64,000 bases of DNA from Shewanella sp. GD04112. Its GTDB lineage: Bacteria; Pseudomonadota; Gammaproteobacteria; Enterobacterales; Shewanellaceae. The notes beneath the pieces are model-generated. The model worked only from the letters and a program-made list of their open reading frames with translations, did not search any database and had not been told where the DNA came from. Shown here piece after piece: positions 35,075 to 43,735 of the stretch (position 1 is the stretch's first letter; every line of letters begins with the position of its first letter). The translations under genes were made by a program, and so were the position numbers. The stretch is taken from the NCBI RefSeq assembly GCF_029835735.1, contig NZ_JAOEAL010000001.1, forward strand, positions 3,658,001 through 3,722,000. The letters run 5' to 3'.

Positions 35075-35371
35075 TTAATGACAATAAATATTGTTCAGTA
35101 AATGGATCATCTCCCGCACTTCATCACTCTTAAGCGAATAAAATACGGTTTGCGCTTCTTTGCGTGTGGTTACTAAATTATCTTTGCGTAACCAAGCAAG
35201 GTGTTGTGATAGTGCCGATTGACTTAAGCCTAATTTTTTATTCATTTCGCCAACGCACATTTCACCTTCGCTCAATAAATAACAAAGGATAAATAAACGG
35301 CGTTCGTTCGCGAGTGCTTTTAATAGCACTACGGCATGATCGGCTCGCTCCTGCATTAATTCAATATTCAT
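35075..35371 (-). CDS. ArsR-family regulator with a persulfide-sensor-type cysteine pair
   Basis: A 98-residue winged-helix protein. LGLSQSALSQHLAWLRKDNLV is the recognition helix region. Cys30 (LFILCYLLSEGE) and Cys97 (NNIYCH) are placed like the reactive pair of YgaV/BigR/SqrR/HlyU regulators, which form a disulfide or tetrasulfide with sulfide-derived persulfides; Cys39 is additional. Metal-binding motifs such as ELCVCDL of ArsR/SmtB are missing. It is a single gene divergent from the M28 peptidase, and no sulfur-oxidation gene is adjacent, so its targets are unknown. Confidence 0.82.
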   Translation of the reverse strand: MNIELMQERADHAVVLLKALANERRLFILCYLLSEGEMCVGEMNKKLGLSQSALSQHLAWLRKDNLVTTRKEAQTVFYSLKSDEVREMIHLLNNIYCH

Positions 35372-35402
35372 TACGCACTTTTTCTCCTAAAACTAACCCC
35401 TG

Positions 35403-35415
35403 CGCTAATATAGCG
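35403..35415. promoter_or_regulatory. Small palindrome between the ArsR-type regulator and the M28 peptidase gene
   Basis: CGCTA-ATA-TAGCG is a perfect 5-3-5 inverted repeat 32 bp before the regulator's start codon. It is a possible operator for autoregulation. The short arms make this tentative. Confidence 0.3.
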
Positions 35416-35506
35416 TTGCCTTACAGATATAGTCGGGACATAAAGCACACTTTTTGCTAGATTGTTTTCAAAAGTGGGACATGCTTAATAAAAACAAAGG
35501 AAACCT

Positions 35507-36913
35507 ATGAAATCCTACCAAGCAACTTTGATAACAGGCCTTTTTATTAGTGGTTTGAGCGCTTGCCAAACTCATATCGAAATACCAGTCAAAACAGATA
35601 TACCTTCTCAATTACAACAAACCGCTTTAGCTTCATCCTTGGGATATGACATAGTCGAATCTCTTACGGTAGAAGTAGGACCGCGCCTTGCTGGTAGTCC
35701 AAAAGACATTATTGCCGTGAACTGGGCAATGAATAAGTTAACCAGTCTCGGGTTTGATAAGGTCTATAAAGAGCCAGTACAGGTTCCTATTTGGGAACGT
35801 GGTGAAGCCAAAGCCAAGATCATCTCTCCGGTGGAACAACCTTTAGTGATCACAGCTCTAGGTGGAAGTGTTGCAACGCCAATTGAAGGTATTAAGGCTA
35901 AAATTGCTCGTTTTGATAGCCTTGCGGCACTGCAAGCGGCAAACCCAGAAGATGTAAAAGGCAAGATTGCCTTTATCGATCAAAAAACTGAACGTCACAT
36001 CACGGGTGAAGGTTATGGCAAAAGTGTCGGCGGCCGCTCGAAAGGCGCAGTCGCAGCAGCACAAAAGGGAGCCGTTGCAATCGTTATTCGCTCGATTGGC
36101 ACCGACCATGACCGCATGGCTCACACTGGCGTGATGCGTTATCAAGATGGTGTGGCTAAAATCCCTGCGGCGGCGATGTCAAATCCCGATGCCGATTTAA
36201 TCGATGCCATGTTAAAACGCGATCCCAATGCGGTGCTCGAGCTGCATATGTCACCGAAGGATTTAGGTACAAATACCTCTTATAACGTGATTGCAGAAGT
36301 TACTGGCAGTAGTAAACCTGACGAAATCGTGCTGATTGGCGCCCATTTAGATTCTTGGGATGAAGGGACGGGGGCAATTGACGATGGCGCTGGCGTTGCG
36401 ATTGTGACTGCCGCGGCGAAACATATTCAAGATCTTCCTCAAAAACCTGCCCGAACTGTACGAGTGGTACTTTACGCTGCCGAAGAAATTGGCTTAGTGG
36501 GAGGCAAAGCTTATGCTGAAGCACATAAAGCCGAGCTACCTCTGCATTATATTGCTGCCGAATCGGATTTTGGCGCAGGCCCGATTTATCAAATCGATAC
36601 TAAGGTAAATGACAGCGTTTTTGCACAAGTCCAAGAGAGCATAAAGCCAATGACATATAACGGTGTCGCCCTTGGTAATAATCAAGCCTCTGGCGGGCCT
36701 GATGTCTCCATGTTGCCCGCATTAGGCGTGCCGGTTGCGTCATTAAGACAGGATGGCCACGATTACTTCGATTATCACCATACACCTAACGACACCTTAG
36801 ATAAAATCGATCCTAAAGCGCTCGCACAAAATGTGGCGGCATATGCTCAATTTGCCTATATCATGGCGAACTCGAATCTTGTGTTAACACCGATTAGTAC
36901 TGAGTCGAAATAA
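35507..36913 (+). CDS. M28-family zinc aminopeptidase, lipoprotein
   Basis: A 468-residue exported peptidase with a lipobox ISGLSACQ. A PA-type insert is followed by the M28 catalytic domain. The zinc ligands are in GAHLDSWDEGTGAIDDGAG (His and Asp), AAEEIGLVGGKAY (catalytic Glu-Glu), AESDFGAG and YHHTPNDTLDKID. It resembles carboxypeptidase Q/leucyl aminopeptidase-like enzymes of marine bacteria. AAGGA precedes the ATG. It is monocistronic, with a terminator shared with yaaA. It would release amino acids from peptides in the periplasm or at the cell surface. Confidence 0.9.
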   Translation: MKSYQATLITGLFISGLSACQTHIEIPVKTDIPSQLQQTALASSLGYDIVESLTVEVGPRLAGSPKDIIAVNWAMNKLTSLGFDKVYKEPVQVPIWERGEAKAKIISPVEQPLVITALGGSVATPIEGIKAKIARFDSLAALQAANPEDVKGKIAFIDQKTERHITGEGYGKSVGGRSKGAVAAAQKGAVAIVIRSIGTDHDRMAHTGVMRYQDGVAKIPAAAMSNPDADLIDAMLKRDPNAVLELHMSPKDLGTNTSYNVIAEVTGSSKPDEIVLIGAHLDSWDEGTGAIDDGAGVAIVTAAAKHIQDLPQKPARTVRVVLYAAEEIGLVGGKAYAEAHKAELPLHYIAAESDFGAGPIYQIDTKVNDSVFAQVQESIKPMTYNGVALGNNQASGGPDVSMLPALGVPVASLRQDGHDYFDYHHTPNDTLDKIDPKALAQNVAAYAQFAYIMANSNLVLTPISTESK

Positions 36914-36936
36914 TCTTCCGCCAGCACATCCTTCGT

Positions 36937-36972
36937 AAATCACAAGAGCAGCCTAGGCTGCTCTTGTGATTT
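36937..36972. terminator. Bidirectional terminator between the M28 peptidase and yaaA
   Basis: A perfect 18-base inverted repeat, AAATCACAAGAGCAGCCT and its complement, meeting at a TA centre. Long stem between convergent genes; the outer AAAT/ATTT is short for a T-run, so part of its role may be mRNA 3'-end protection. Confidence 0.7.
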
Positions 36973-36986
36973 AACGCATTTATGAA

Positions 36987-37760
36987 TTACTGCGCTTCAC
37001 GCAAGAATGTTGGCTCATTCGGTTTACTCAATTCTTCACTGTAGTAATAACCTGCCACATCAAACGCTTTTAATTCATCAATAGAACTCACTTGCTGGTC
37101 AATGATATATCTTGCCATCATTCCCCTTGCTTTTTTAGCAAAAAAACTGATGACTTTATATTGGCCATTTTTAAAATCTTTAAAGACAGGAGTGATTAAT
37201 TGACCTGCTAATTGTTTTGGTTTTATCGCCTTGAAATACTCATTGGACGCAAGATTGATAATGATGTCATCGCCCTGCGCAGCAACCGCATTGTTGACCG
37301 CTTCAGTGAGAGTATTACCCCAAAAATCGTAGAGATTCATACCTTTAGGATTGGCAAGCGCAGTCCCCATTTCTAAGCGATAAGGTAAAATTAAATCCAA
37401 TGGCCGCAGTAAACCATAGAGCCCAGATAAAATGCGCAGCTGTGACTGAGTCCGTTCAAGCTGTTCGGGTGTCAGCGTATCAGCATCAAACCCCGTGTAA
37501 ACATCGCCTCTAAAAGCAAAAATTGCCTGCTTAGCATTATCAATGCTGTAATCGGGTGTCCACTCCCCAAAACGCGCGGCATTTAAACCTGCGATGTTAT
37601 CGCTCACCTTCATTAATGTTGCTATGTCACTGGGGGTTAACCGTTGGCAGACTTGAATAAGCTCTTGGCTATAAGCTAAAAAATCGGGCCGAGTGTGGGT
37701 TTGAGTCAAGGGAGGTTGCTCAAAATCTAGGGTTTTCGCCGGTGAAACCAAAATCAACAT
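36987..37760 (-). CDS. yaaA: YaaA family peroxide stress protein
   Basis: A 257-residue cytoplasmic DUF328 protein. MLILVSPAKTLDFEQPPL at the start and LSGLYGLLRPLDLILPYRLEMGT are diagnostic. In Escherichia coli YaaA lowers free iron and DNA damage during peroxide stress. The ATG at 37760 has GGAG eight bases upstream; an in-frame ATG 20 codons earlier would add a hydrophobic stretch not found in the family. A terminator of the upstream symporter gene separates the two transcripts. Confidence 0.93.
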   Translation of the reverse strand: MLILVSPAKTLDFEQPPLTQTHTRPDFLAYSQELIQVCQRLTPSDIATLMKVSDNIAGLNAARFGEWTPDYSIDNAKQAIFAFRGDVYTGFDADTLTPEQLERTQSQLRILSGLYGLLRPLDLILPYRLEMGTALANPKGMNLYDFWGNTLTEAVNNAVAAQGDDIIINLASNEYFKAIKPKQLAGQLITPVFKDFKNGQYKVISFFAKKARGMMARYIIDQQVSSIDELKAFDVAGYYYSEELSKPNEPTFLREAQ

Positions 37761-37811
37761 TAACACGCTCCAACAAATAAAGTACGCCACTATGATACTG
37801 AACAAGCATAA

Positions 37812-37840
37812 AAAAACCACGTACGGATGACGTGGTTTTT
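37812..37840 (-). terminator. Intrinsic terminator after the sodium/alanine symporter gene
   Basis: AAAAACCACGT pairs with ACGTGGTTTTT across a 7-base loop; on the minus strand it ends in T7. It lies about 30 bp after the symporter stop. Confidence 0.85.
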
Positions 37841-37868
37841 CCGATAGCGTTAATCAGTGAACTTGAGT

Positions 37869-39335
37869 TTATCGACTAAGCGCAGATTCTGTACGCGTTT
37901 TCGCCTGCTCGTTAGCACTATTATCCTGCCAAATACCATCATCGAGTTGTTCCATCAATTCGGGGAACTTACTGCGATCGAACTCAGGCATTTTGCCACT
38001 CTTCAATTGCTCACAGTAATCGTTGATAACCCGTATTGCTAAGCCAGATAACAGCAGCAAAGCAATAATATTGACCGTGGCCATTAGCCCCATAGACACG
38101 TCTGCTAAGTTCCACACTAAGCTGATTTTGGCCACTGCACCAAACATCACCATAGCTAATACACACAGACGAAATAGCGGTAATGCCTTAGTGCTATTAC
38201 CCGTTAAAAACATCACATTGGTTTCGGCGTAGGAATAGTTAGCAATGATAGAGGTAAAGCAGAATAGGAAAATGGCTATCGCAATAAAGGCGCCGCCCCA
38301 ATCTCCAACGTGGTTTGACATCGCATTGATGGTGAGACGAATGCCGTCATCGCTAGAACCAATATCGCCTGAAAGCAAAATAATTGCCGCAGTTGCGGTA
38401 CAGATAACGATGGTATCGACAAACACTCCCATCATCTGCACAAAACCTTGGGATGCTGGATGATTAGGATTAGGCGAGGCACTCGCAGCCACGTTTGCCG
38501 CACTACCCATCCCCGCCTCGTTTGAAAACAAACCACGGGCAATACCCGCTTGCATGGCCTGAGCGACCGTATAAGCAACTCCACCTGCTGCGGCCTCTTG
38601 CCAACCGAAAGCACTCTTTACAATCAAGCTGATTACAGCTGGCAATTGATCTAAATTGAACAACACAATAATAAAGGCAATCAGAATATAAGCCAGTGCC
38701 ATGATAGGCACGATAAATTCAGACACTCGAGCAACTTTACGTAAGCCACCGACTATCACAAAACCACTGGCTAACACTAAGCCGATCCCGACATAGGTCG
38801 GGTCGAAGCCAAACACCCGCTCCATTGCCCCCGTAATGGTATTGGCTTGTACCGCATTAAACACTAAACCAAAGGCGATGATCAGGAAGAAAGCAAACAA
38901 CACCCCCATCCATCTCTGTCCAAGTCCCTTCTCCATATAATAGGAAGGACCGCCGCGAAACTGACCGTTGGTATCTCGTACCTTATATACTTGTGCAAGC
39001 GTCGACTCCACCATGGCGGTTGCCATGCCCAACATGGCAATAAGCCACATCCAAAACACAGCGCCAGGTCCAGCAGCGCCAATCGCCACAGCAACACCAG
39101 CCATGTTTCCGGCGCCAACCCGAGCGGCCATACTCGTACAGAATACTTGGAATGAAGACAGTCCACTTTCACAGCCTTGGCGGCTCATGGTCATGACTTT
39201 TAGAGAGTGCTTGAAGTGAGTAAGTTGAATAAATACAAGCCGTAAGGTGAAATAAAGCCCCGCACCCACCAGTCCATAAACGAGCAATTTGCCCCAGAGC
39301 AGTGCGTTCAAAAAGTTTACAATCGTTTCTAACAT
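37869..39335 (-). CDS. Sodium:alanine/glycine symporter, AGCS family
   Basis: A 488-residue inner-membrane protein with about 11 membrane segments. The family signatures include GVAVAIGAAGPGAVFWMW, FRGGPSYYMEKGLG and GIARGLFSNEAGMGSAAN. It imports alanine or glycine with sodium; which one cannot be told. GAAG precedes the ATG. The 5' region contains a set of pairing segments that may form a structured leader (39429-39493). No glycine-riboswitch core was found there. Single gene with its own terminator. Confidence 0.92.
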   Translation of the reverse strand: MLETIVNFLNALLWGKLLVYGLVGAGLYFTLRLVFIQLTHFKHSLKVMTMSRQGCESGLSSFQVFCTSMAARVGAGNMAGVAVAIGAAGPGAVFWMWLIAMLGMATAMVESTLAQVYKVRDTNGQFRGGPSYYMEKGLGQRWMGVLFAFFLIIAFGLVFNAVQANTITGAMERVFGFDPTYVGIGLVLASGFVIVGGLRKVARVSEFIVPIMALAYILIAFIIVLFNLDQLPAVISLIVKSAFGWQEAAAGGVAYTVAQAMQAGIARGLFSNEAGMGSAANVAASASPNPNHPASQGFVQMMGVFVDTIVICTATAAIILLSGDIGSSDDGIRLTINAMSNHVGDWGGAFIAIAIFLFCFTSIIANYSYAETNVMFLTGNSTKALPLFRLCVLAMVMFGAVAKISLVWNLADVSMGLMATVNIIALLLLSGLAIRVINDYCEQLKSGKMPEFDRSKFPELMEQLDDGIWQDNSANEQAKTRTESALSR

Positions 39336-39765
39336 ATTATTTTACTTCTTCCCGTAGCAAATGCCCGCCTCCACCTATACTTAGCGAGGTGCAACATTTG
39401 TGGTGAATGAATCCTTCCAAATAAAGGTAAGAATATCGGTAGATTTATTCTTTCAAATTATCCTTCCGTGAATTTACAACATCACGGCTACCGAATTCAA
39501 CGCAGCAAAATAGCACAGTATTCGAAATTACTCATGTGATCAAGCCTAGGTTTGTATCGTTAAATAGCGACAATCTCACACTCGTAAAGCTTAGATAAGT
39601 CACTGTTAATATTAAATTAACAATTTAACAAACTTAGTCCACATGCGTTAACGACAAACACAAGTTTTAAAATTTGGATGCAGGACACATTTTTGTAAGA
39701 AAATTACAAATATAGTAACCCCAACACAACACAGTTCAATTCCGTCTGCTCTAGTGAGGCTTAAT
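39336..39765. other. Divergent intergenic region between the AGCS symporter and phosphoketolase genes
   Basis: A 430-bp gap without a convincing gene. The part near the symporter (39413-39493) has three helices that could fold in the symporter leader. The rest (about 39500-39750) is AT-rich with no repeat, operator or RNA that I recognise; the phosphoketolase promoter must be there. Confidence 0.65.
39429..39493 (-). promoter_or_regulatory. Possible structured RNA leader of the AGCS symporter gene
   Basis: Three pairings are seen: AAGAATA (39429-39435) with TATTCTT (39446-39452); CGGTAG (39437-39442), in the loop of that hairpin, with CTACCG (39488-39493); and CCGTGA (39466-39471) with TCACGG (39482-39487). 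The loop-to-downstream pairing gives a pseudoknot-like layout. Its position 95-160 bases before the symporter start suits a 5' leader, but no known riboswitch class fits. Confidence 0.35.
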
Positions 39766-42132
39766 ATGACGACAACACATGAGATAAATGCTCTTAAAAA
39801 GTATGTAAGAGCCACTAACTTCCTCGCCACCTCTCAGATTTACCTAAAGCAAAACGTATTACATAAGCGCCCACTTGCGCATTCGGACATTAAACCTCGC
39901 CTGCTCGGCCACTGGGGGACTTGTCCAGGGATCAACTTCGTTTATGCCAACGTCAACCGACTCATTGTAAAACATAATCGTCCTTTCATTTACTTAGTCG
40001 GCCCAGGCCATGGTTTCCCCGCAGTACAAGCTAACCTATTCATCGAAGGCTCACTCAGCCACTTTTATCCAGAAACCATTCCTTATAATGAAACTGGTAT
40101 TGAAGATATCTGTAAGAAGTTTTCGGCAGCCTATGGTTACCCTTCTCACGCTAACCCTGAAGCACCCGGTCAAATTCTTGAAGGGGGCGAATTAGGTTAC
40201 TCGTTAGCTGTAGGTTGGGGAGCTGTATTAGACAATCCTGATCTTATCGCAACCGTATTAGTAGGTGACGGTGAATCAGAAACCGGTCCTCTAGCAGCCT
40301 CTTGGTATGCGAACCGTTTAGTCTCCCCCGCCACCAACGGCGCAGTGTTACCAATCGTGCATATCAACGGCTATAAGATTTCAGGCCCAACCCGTATGGG
40401 ACGCATGAGCCATGAAGAGTTAGATCTTGAATTCCGCGGTCTTGGCTATCACCCTATTATTGTTGACAGCGAAGCGGAAGAAGATATCTACGTCCAAATG
40501 GCTGCAGCCATGGATACTGCTTATAGCATGATCAATGATATCCAAACCCGAGCTCGCAAGGGTGAAGATATTGTCAAACCTCGCTGGCCGGTGATTTTAA
40601 TGCGCACCGCCAAAGGCTGGACAGGTGTAAGCGAATATAACGGCACAAAACTAGAAGGTAACTGCGAATCGCACCAAGTTATCGTCAACAAATGTGCGAC
40701 CGATAAAGGCCACTTAACTGCATTGGATAACTGGTTAGCCAGCTACCAGTTCCAAGAGCTTTATCAAATCAATGCTCAAGGTGAACTGATTTTTGATGCG
40801 GATATTGGCTCGCTGATCCCACCAAAACATTTAGCCTGTGGTCGCCAACATCTCACTTATGGCGGGGAAGTTGTTAGAGCGTTATCTAATCCAGATCTAG
40901 AAAAACTCAGCTATGGCCCAGAAGTGCCACGCGGACACCGCGGTTACTCCATGCTGAAAATGGGTCAATGGATGCGTGACGCATTCAAACTAAACCGTGA
41001 CCAACGTAACTTACGTATCTTTAGCCCAGATGAAACCTATTCAAACCAACTGCAAGCGGTATTTGAAGAAACTGACCGCGCATGGCAATGGCCAATTGAA
41101 AGCTGGGACGAAGATATGTCTCGTGATGGCCGCGTACTCGAGTTACTCTCTGAGAACTTACTATTTGGTATGTTACATGGCTACACAGTAACAGGTCGCC
41201 ACGGCATGTTCCCAACCTATGAGTCTTTCTCACAGGTTGTATCTTCAATGGCCGACCAATACTGTAAATATGTTTATGCCAGCCAAGGGGTGCATTTCCG
41301 CAAACCTTTACCAGCGTGTAACGTAGTACTTTCTTCATTATTAGAGCGTCAGGATCACAACGGTTACTCGCATCAAAACCCATCGTTCCTCGGTGCGATG
41401 TTAGAAAAGCATCCAAAGATTATCTCTGCTTATTTACCTGCTGATGCAAACAGCACCTTAGTTTATACCGAACGTGCCTTTGCGGATCGTGACAAACTAA
41501 ACATCCTAGTTGCTGGTAAAAAAGAGCTACCACAGTGGCTGAGTTTAGAAGAAGCACGCAAACAAGCTAAAGACGGTGTGATGGTGTGGGATTTTGCTTC
41601 AGATGAAAATCCAGATATCGTGCTTGCGGGTTGTGGTGATTATGTCACTCAAGAATGTATGGCCTCTTTAGTGATTATTCGTGAACTCTTACCAAGAGTC
41701 AGAATTCGCTTTGTCAGCGTAACCGAATTAAGCAGTGATGGCTTAGGCAGCCGTAAATTTAAAGAAAAACCATGGATGATGGATGAAATATTTACCCAAG
41801 ATAAAGGGGTTGTATTTAACTATCATGGTTATCCAAATACGATCAAAAAGTTAATTTTTGATTACAAAGGAAGCCGCCGTTTCAGAATTAAAGGCTACGA
41901 AGAAGAAGGTTCAACAACAACACCATTTGATATGGGTGTGCGTAATGGTACTTCTCGCTATCACCTTGTTATTGATATGGCTTACAAACTATTCCAACAG
42001 GGCGTTATTGACGAAACTAAGCATGTTTCAATCACTACAGATATGCTGCAACGACTCGTTGACCACCGTAACTATATTAAAGCACATGGTGTTGACCCTG
42101 TTGAAATTGAGAATTGGGTTTGGACACGCTAA
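39766..42132 (+). CDS. xfp: Phosphoketolase (xylulose-5-P / fructose-6-P)
   Basis: A thiamine-diphosphate enzyme that cleaves xylulose-5-P (and often fructose-6-P) with phosphate to acetyl-phosphate and an aldose phosphate. GHWGTCPGINFVYAN, GPGHGFPAVQANLFIEGS, SHANPEAPGQILEGGELGYS and VLVGDGESETGPLAASW are family signatures; the last holds the thiamine-diphosphate metal site. The ATG at 39766 has GTGAGG just upstream and gives 788 residues, the usual size; an upstream in-frame GTG adds four residues. Monocistronic with its own terminator. Transaldolase and glucose-6-P isomerase lie a short distance downstream. Confidence 0.95.
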   Translation: MTTTHEINALKKYVRATNFLATSQIYLKQNVLHKRPLAHSDIKPRLLGHWGTCPGINFVYANVNRLIVKHNRPFIYLVGPGHGFPAVQANLFIEGSLSHFYPETIPYNETGIEDICKKFSAAYGYPSHANPEAPGQILEGGELGYSLAVGWGAVLDNPDLIATVLVGDGESETGPLAASWYANRLVSPATNGAVLPIVHINGYKISGPTRMGRMSHEELDLEFRGLGYHPIIVDSEAEEDIYVQMAAAMDTAYSMINDIQTRARKGEDIVKPRWPVILMRTAKGWTGVSEYNGTKLEGNCESHQVIVNKCATDKGHLTALDNWLASYQFQELYQINAQGELIFDADIGSLIPPKHLACGRQHLTYGGEVVRALSNPDLEKLSYGPEVPRGHRGYSMLKMGQWMRDAFKLNRDQRNLRIFSPDETYSNQLQAVFEETDRAWQWPIESWDEDMSRDGRVLELLSENLLFGMLHGYTVTGRHGMFPTYESFSQVVSSMADQYCKYVYASQGVHFRKPLPACNVVLSSLLERQDHNGYSHQNPSFLGAMLEKHPKIISAYLPADANSTLVYTERAFADRDKLNILVAGKKELPQWLSLEEARKQAKDGVMVWDFASDENPDIVLAGCGDYVTQECMASLVIIRELLPRVRIRFVSVTELSSDGLGSRKFKEKPWMMDEIFTQDKGVVFNYHGYPNTIKKLIFDYKGSRRFRIKGYEEEGSTTTPFDMGVRNGTSRYHLVIDMAYKLFQQGVIDETKHVSITTDMLQRLVDHRNYIKAHGVDPVEIENWVWTR

Positions 42133-42161
42133 CACTCAATTAAATTAACAAACACAATACA

Positions 42162-42189
42162 AAAAAGGCATCCTCAGGGATGCCTTTTT
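42162..42189 (+). terminator. Intrinsic terminator after the phosphoketolase gene
   Basis: AAAAAGGCATCC-TCAG-GGATGCCTTTTT, a 12-bp stem ending in T5, 30 bp after the stop. Confidence 0.88.
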
Positions 42190-42370
42190 AACATCCAAAA
42201 TAAGAAACAAAATGCTATTCGATAAAAAAACTTCAGACTGAACACTGGAAAGTTTTAACAAATGCGGTGATAATTAATCGCTGGCTACAATACCAAAGGA
42301 TCCCCACACTAAGTGCTAGCAATGTTTTGCATAAAAACCCGCAAAGCATATTGGTGGAGAATCATAAACA

Positions 42371-43489
42371 ATGGACTTAGAGAAAATGATGAAGAATACA
42401 TTAAAAGTAGTTTTGCTTACATCAATGCTTCCACTTGCTGCCAGTGCATCTCAAGAGTTAACACCTTGGTATGTTGGTGCAGGTTTAGGCGTTAATAACT
42501 ATGAACACATTGCAACTGACAACGGCGATGACAACCCATACGCATGGGACATCTTCGCAGGCTATATGTTTAATGACTACTTTGGTGCTGAAATCGGCTA
42601 TCGTGATCTAGGTAGTGCAGATTGGACCTATGCAGGCATTGGCAATGATGCAGACGTTAAAGGTGCAACTCTTGGCTTAGTTGGTGTATGGCCACTAGGT
42701 AACCGTTGGAGCCTATCTGCTGAAGCTGGCGCAATGTACTACACCCTAGAAAACAACCAACGCGTTGGTGGCGTTTCTAGTTCTTACAGCGAAAACGACT
42801 TTGCACCTTACTTCGGTGCAGGTGTTGGTTATAACTTCACTGATAACCTGAAGTTACAAGCTAAGTACCGTCGCTACGAAAACTTAGACGATAACGCTGG
42901 TGCCAGTGCGATCGTTCCAGTAAATGCTGACAGCAACTACTGGGGCTTAGAATTAAGCTACCGTTTCGGTTCTCCTGCCGCTCCAGTAGCTGCAGCCGTT
43001 GTTGCTGCAACACCAGTTGACTCTGACAACGATGGCGTTTACGACGATAAAGATCAGTGCCCAGCAACTCCAGCAACTCACAAAGTTGACTCTGTTGGCT
43101 GTACTATCTATGAAAACGTTAAGAAGCAAGAAGATGTAGGTTCTATCCAGTTTGCTAACGATTCTGCTGTAGTGAAGAAAGAGTACTACAAAGACATCGA
43201 AAGACTGGCTAACTACATGAACAAAAACCCAGAGTTCACAGTTGAAATTGCTGGTCACGCTTCTAACGTAGGTAAACCAGACTACAACATGACTCTGTCT
43301 GACAAGCGTGCTGACGCTGTTGCGAAGATCCTTGTTGAAAAATATGGTATCAGCCAAAGCCGTGTAACTTCTAACGGTTACGGTATCACTAAGCCATTAG
43401 TCGCTGGTGACACTAAAGAAGCTCATGCTGCAAACCGCCGCATCGAAGCTATCGTGACAACTACTGAAAAACAACCTGTTCTGAAGTAA
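42371..43489 (+). CDS. OmpA-family outer-membrane protein
   Basis: A signal peptide (LKVVLLTSMLPLAASAS) leads to an 8-strand OmpA-like barrel (TPWYVGAGLGVNNYE to YWGLELSYRFG). A proline/alanine linker with a thrombospondin-type-3-like Ca site (DSDNDGVYDDKDQCPATPATHKVDSVGC) and a peptidoglycan-binding OmpA C-terminal domain (VEIAGHASNVGKPDYNMTLSDKRADAV, NRRIEAIV) follow. It would anchor the outer membrane to the cell wall. The first ATG (42371) has TGGAG about 11 bases upstream; ATGs at 42386 and 42389 give a more standard signal peptide, so the start is uncertain. Single gene with own terminator. Confidence 0.92.
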   Translation: MDLEKMMKNTLKVVLLTSMLPLAASASQELTPWYVGAGLGVNNYEHIATDNGDDNPYAWDIFAGYMFNDYFGAEIGYRDLGSADWTYAGIGNDADVKGATLGLVGVWPLGNRWSLSAEAGAMYYTLENNQRVGGVSSSYSENDFAPYFGAGVGYNFTDNLKLQAKYRRYENLDDNAGASAIVPVNADSNYWGLELSYRFGSPAAPVAAAVVAATPVDSDNDGVYDDKDQCPATPATHKVDSVGCTIYENVKKQEDVGSIQFANDSAVVKKEYYKDIERLANYMNKNPEFTVEIAGHASNVGKPDYNMTLSDKRADAVAKILVEKYGISQSRVTSNGYGITKPLVAGDTKEAHAANRRIEAIVTTTEKQPVLK

Positions 43490-43506
43490 TTGCACTCTTA
43501 AGAATA

Positions 43507-43534
43507 AAAAAGTCGCTGCTTGCAGCGACTTTTT
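43507..43534 (+). terminator. Intrinsic terminator after the OmpA-family gene
   Basis: A 13-bp stem, AAAAAGTCGCTGC with GCAGCGACTTTTT, and a TT loop, 17 bp after the stop. Confidence 0.88.
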
Positions 43535-43735
43535 GTTTTTATAACATCTACACTATGCAATCTGATGATGCTTACATGTCGTTGCAATACAATCACAGCT
43601 TTCATGCCAATACGATATCGTTTTACCATTTTTGTAATTTTTTTACATTGATGGTTGGAAAAGTTGGCAAAATCGCTTCTAATAGTCATCAGTTCATTTC
43701 TGAGTTTAGACCGCTATCTGAGAAGGATGTTTTTC

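Noticed and set aside
35063..35077. Fur-like box TAATGATTATCATTA
   Set aside because: A perfect 7-1-7 palindrome, but it covers the stop codon of the ArsR-type gene beside a terminator, with no promoter close by.
39336..39493. Glycine riboswitch before the AGCS symporter
   Set aside because: The conserved glycine-riboswitch core sequences are not present on the minus strand.
43655..43735. Longer N-terminus of transaldolase
   Set aside because: The added 27 residues do not fit the family, and AGAAGG with proper spacing supports the start at 43736.
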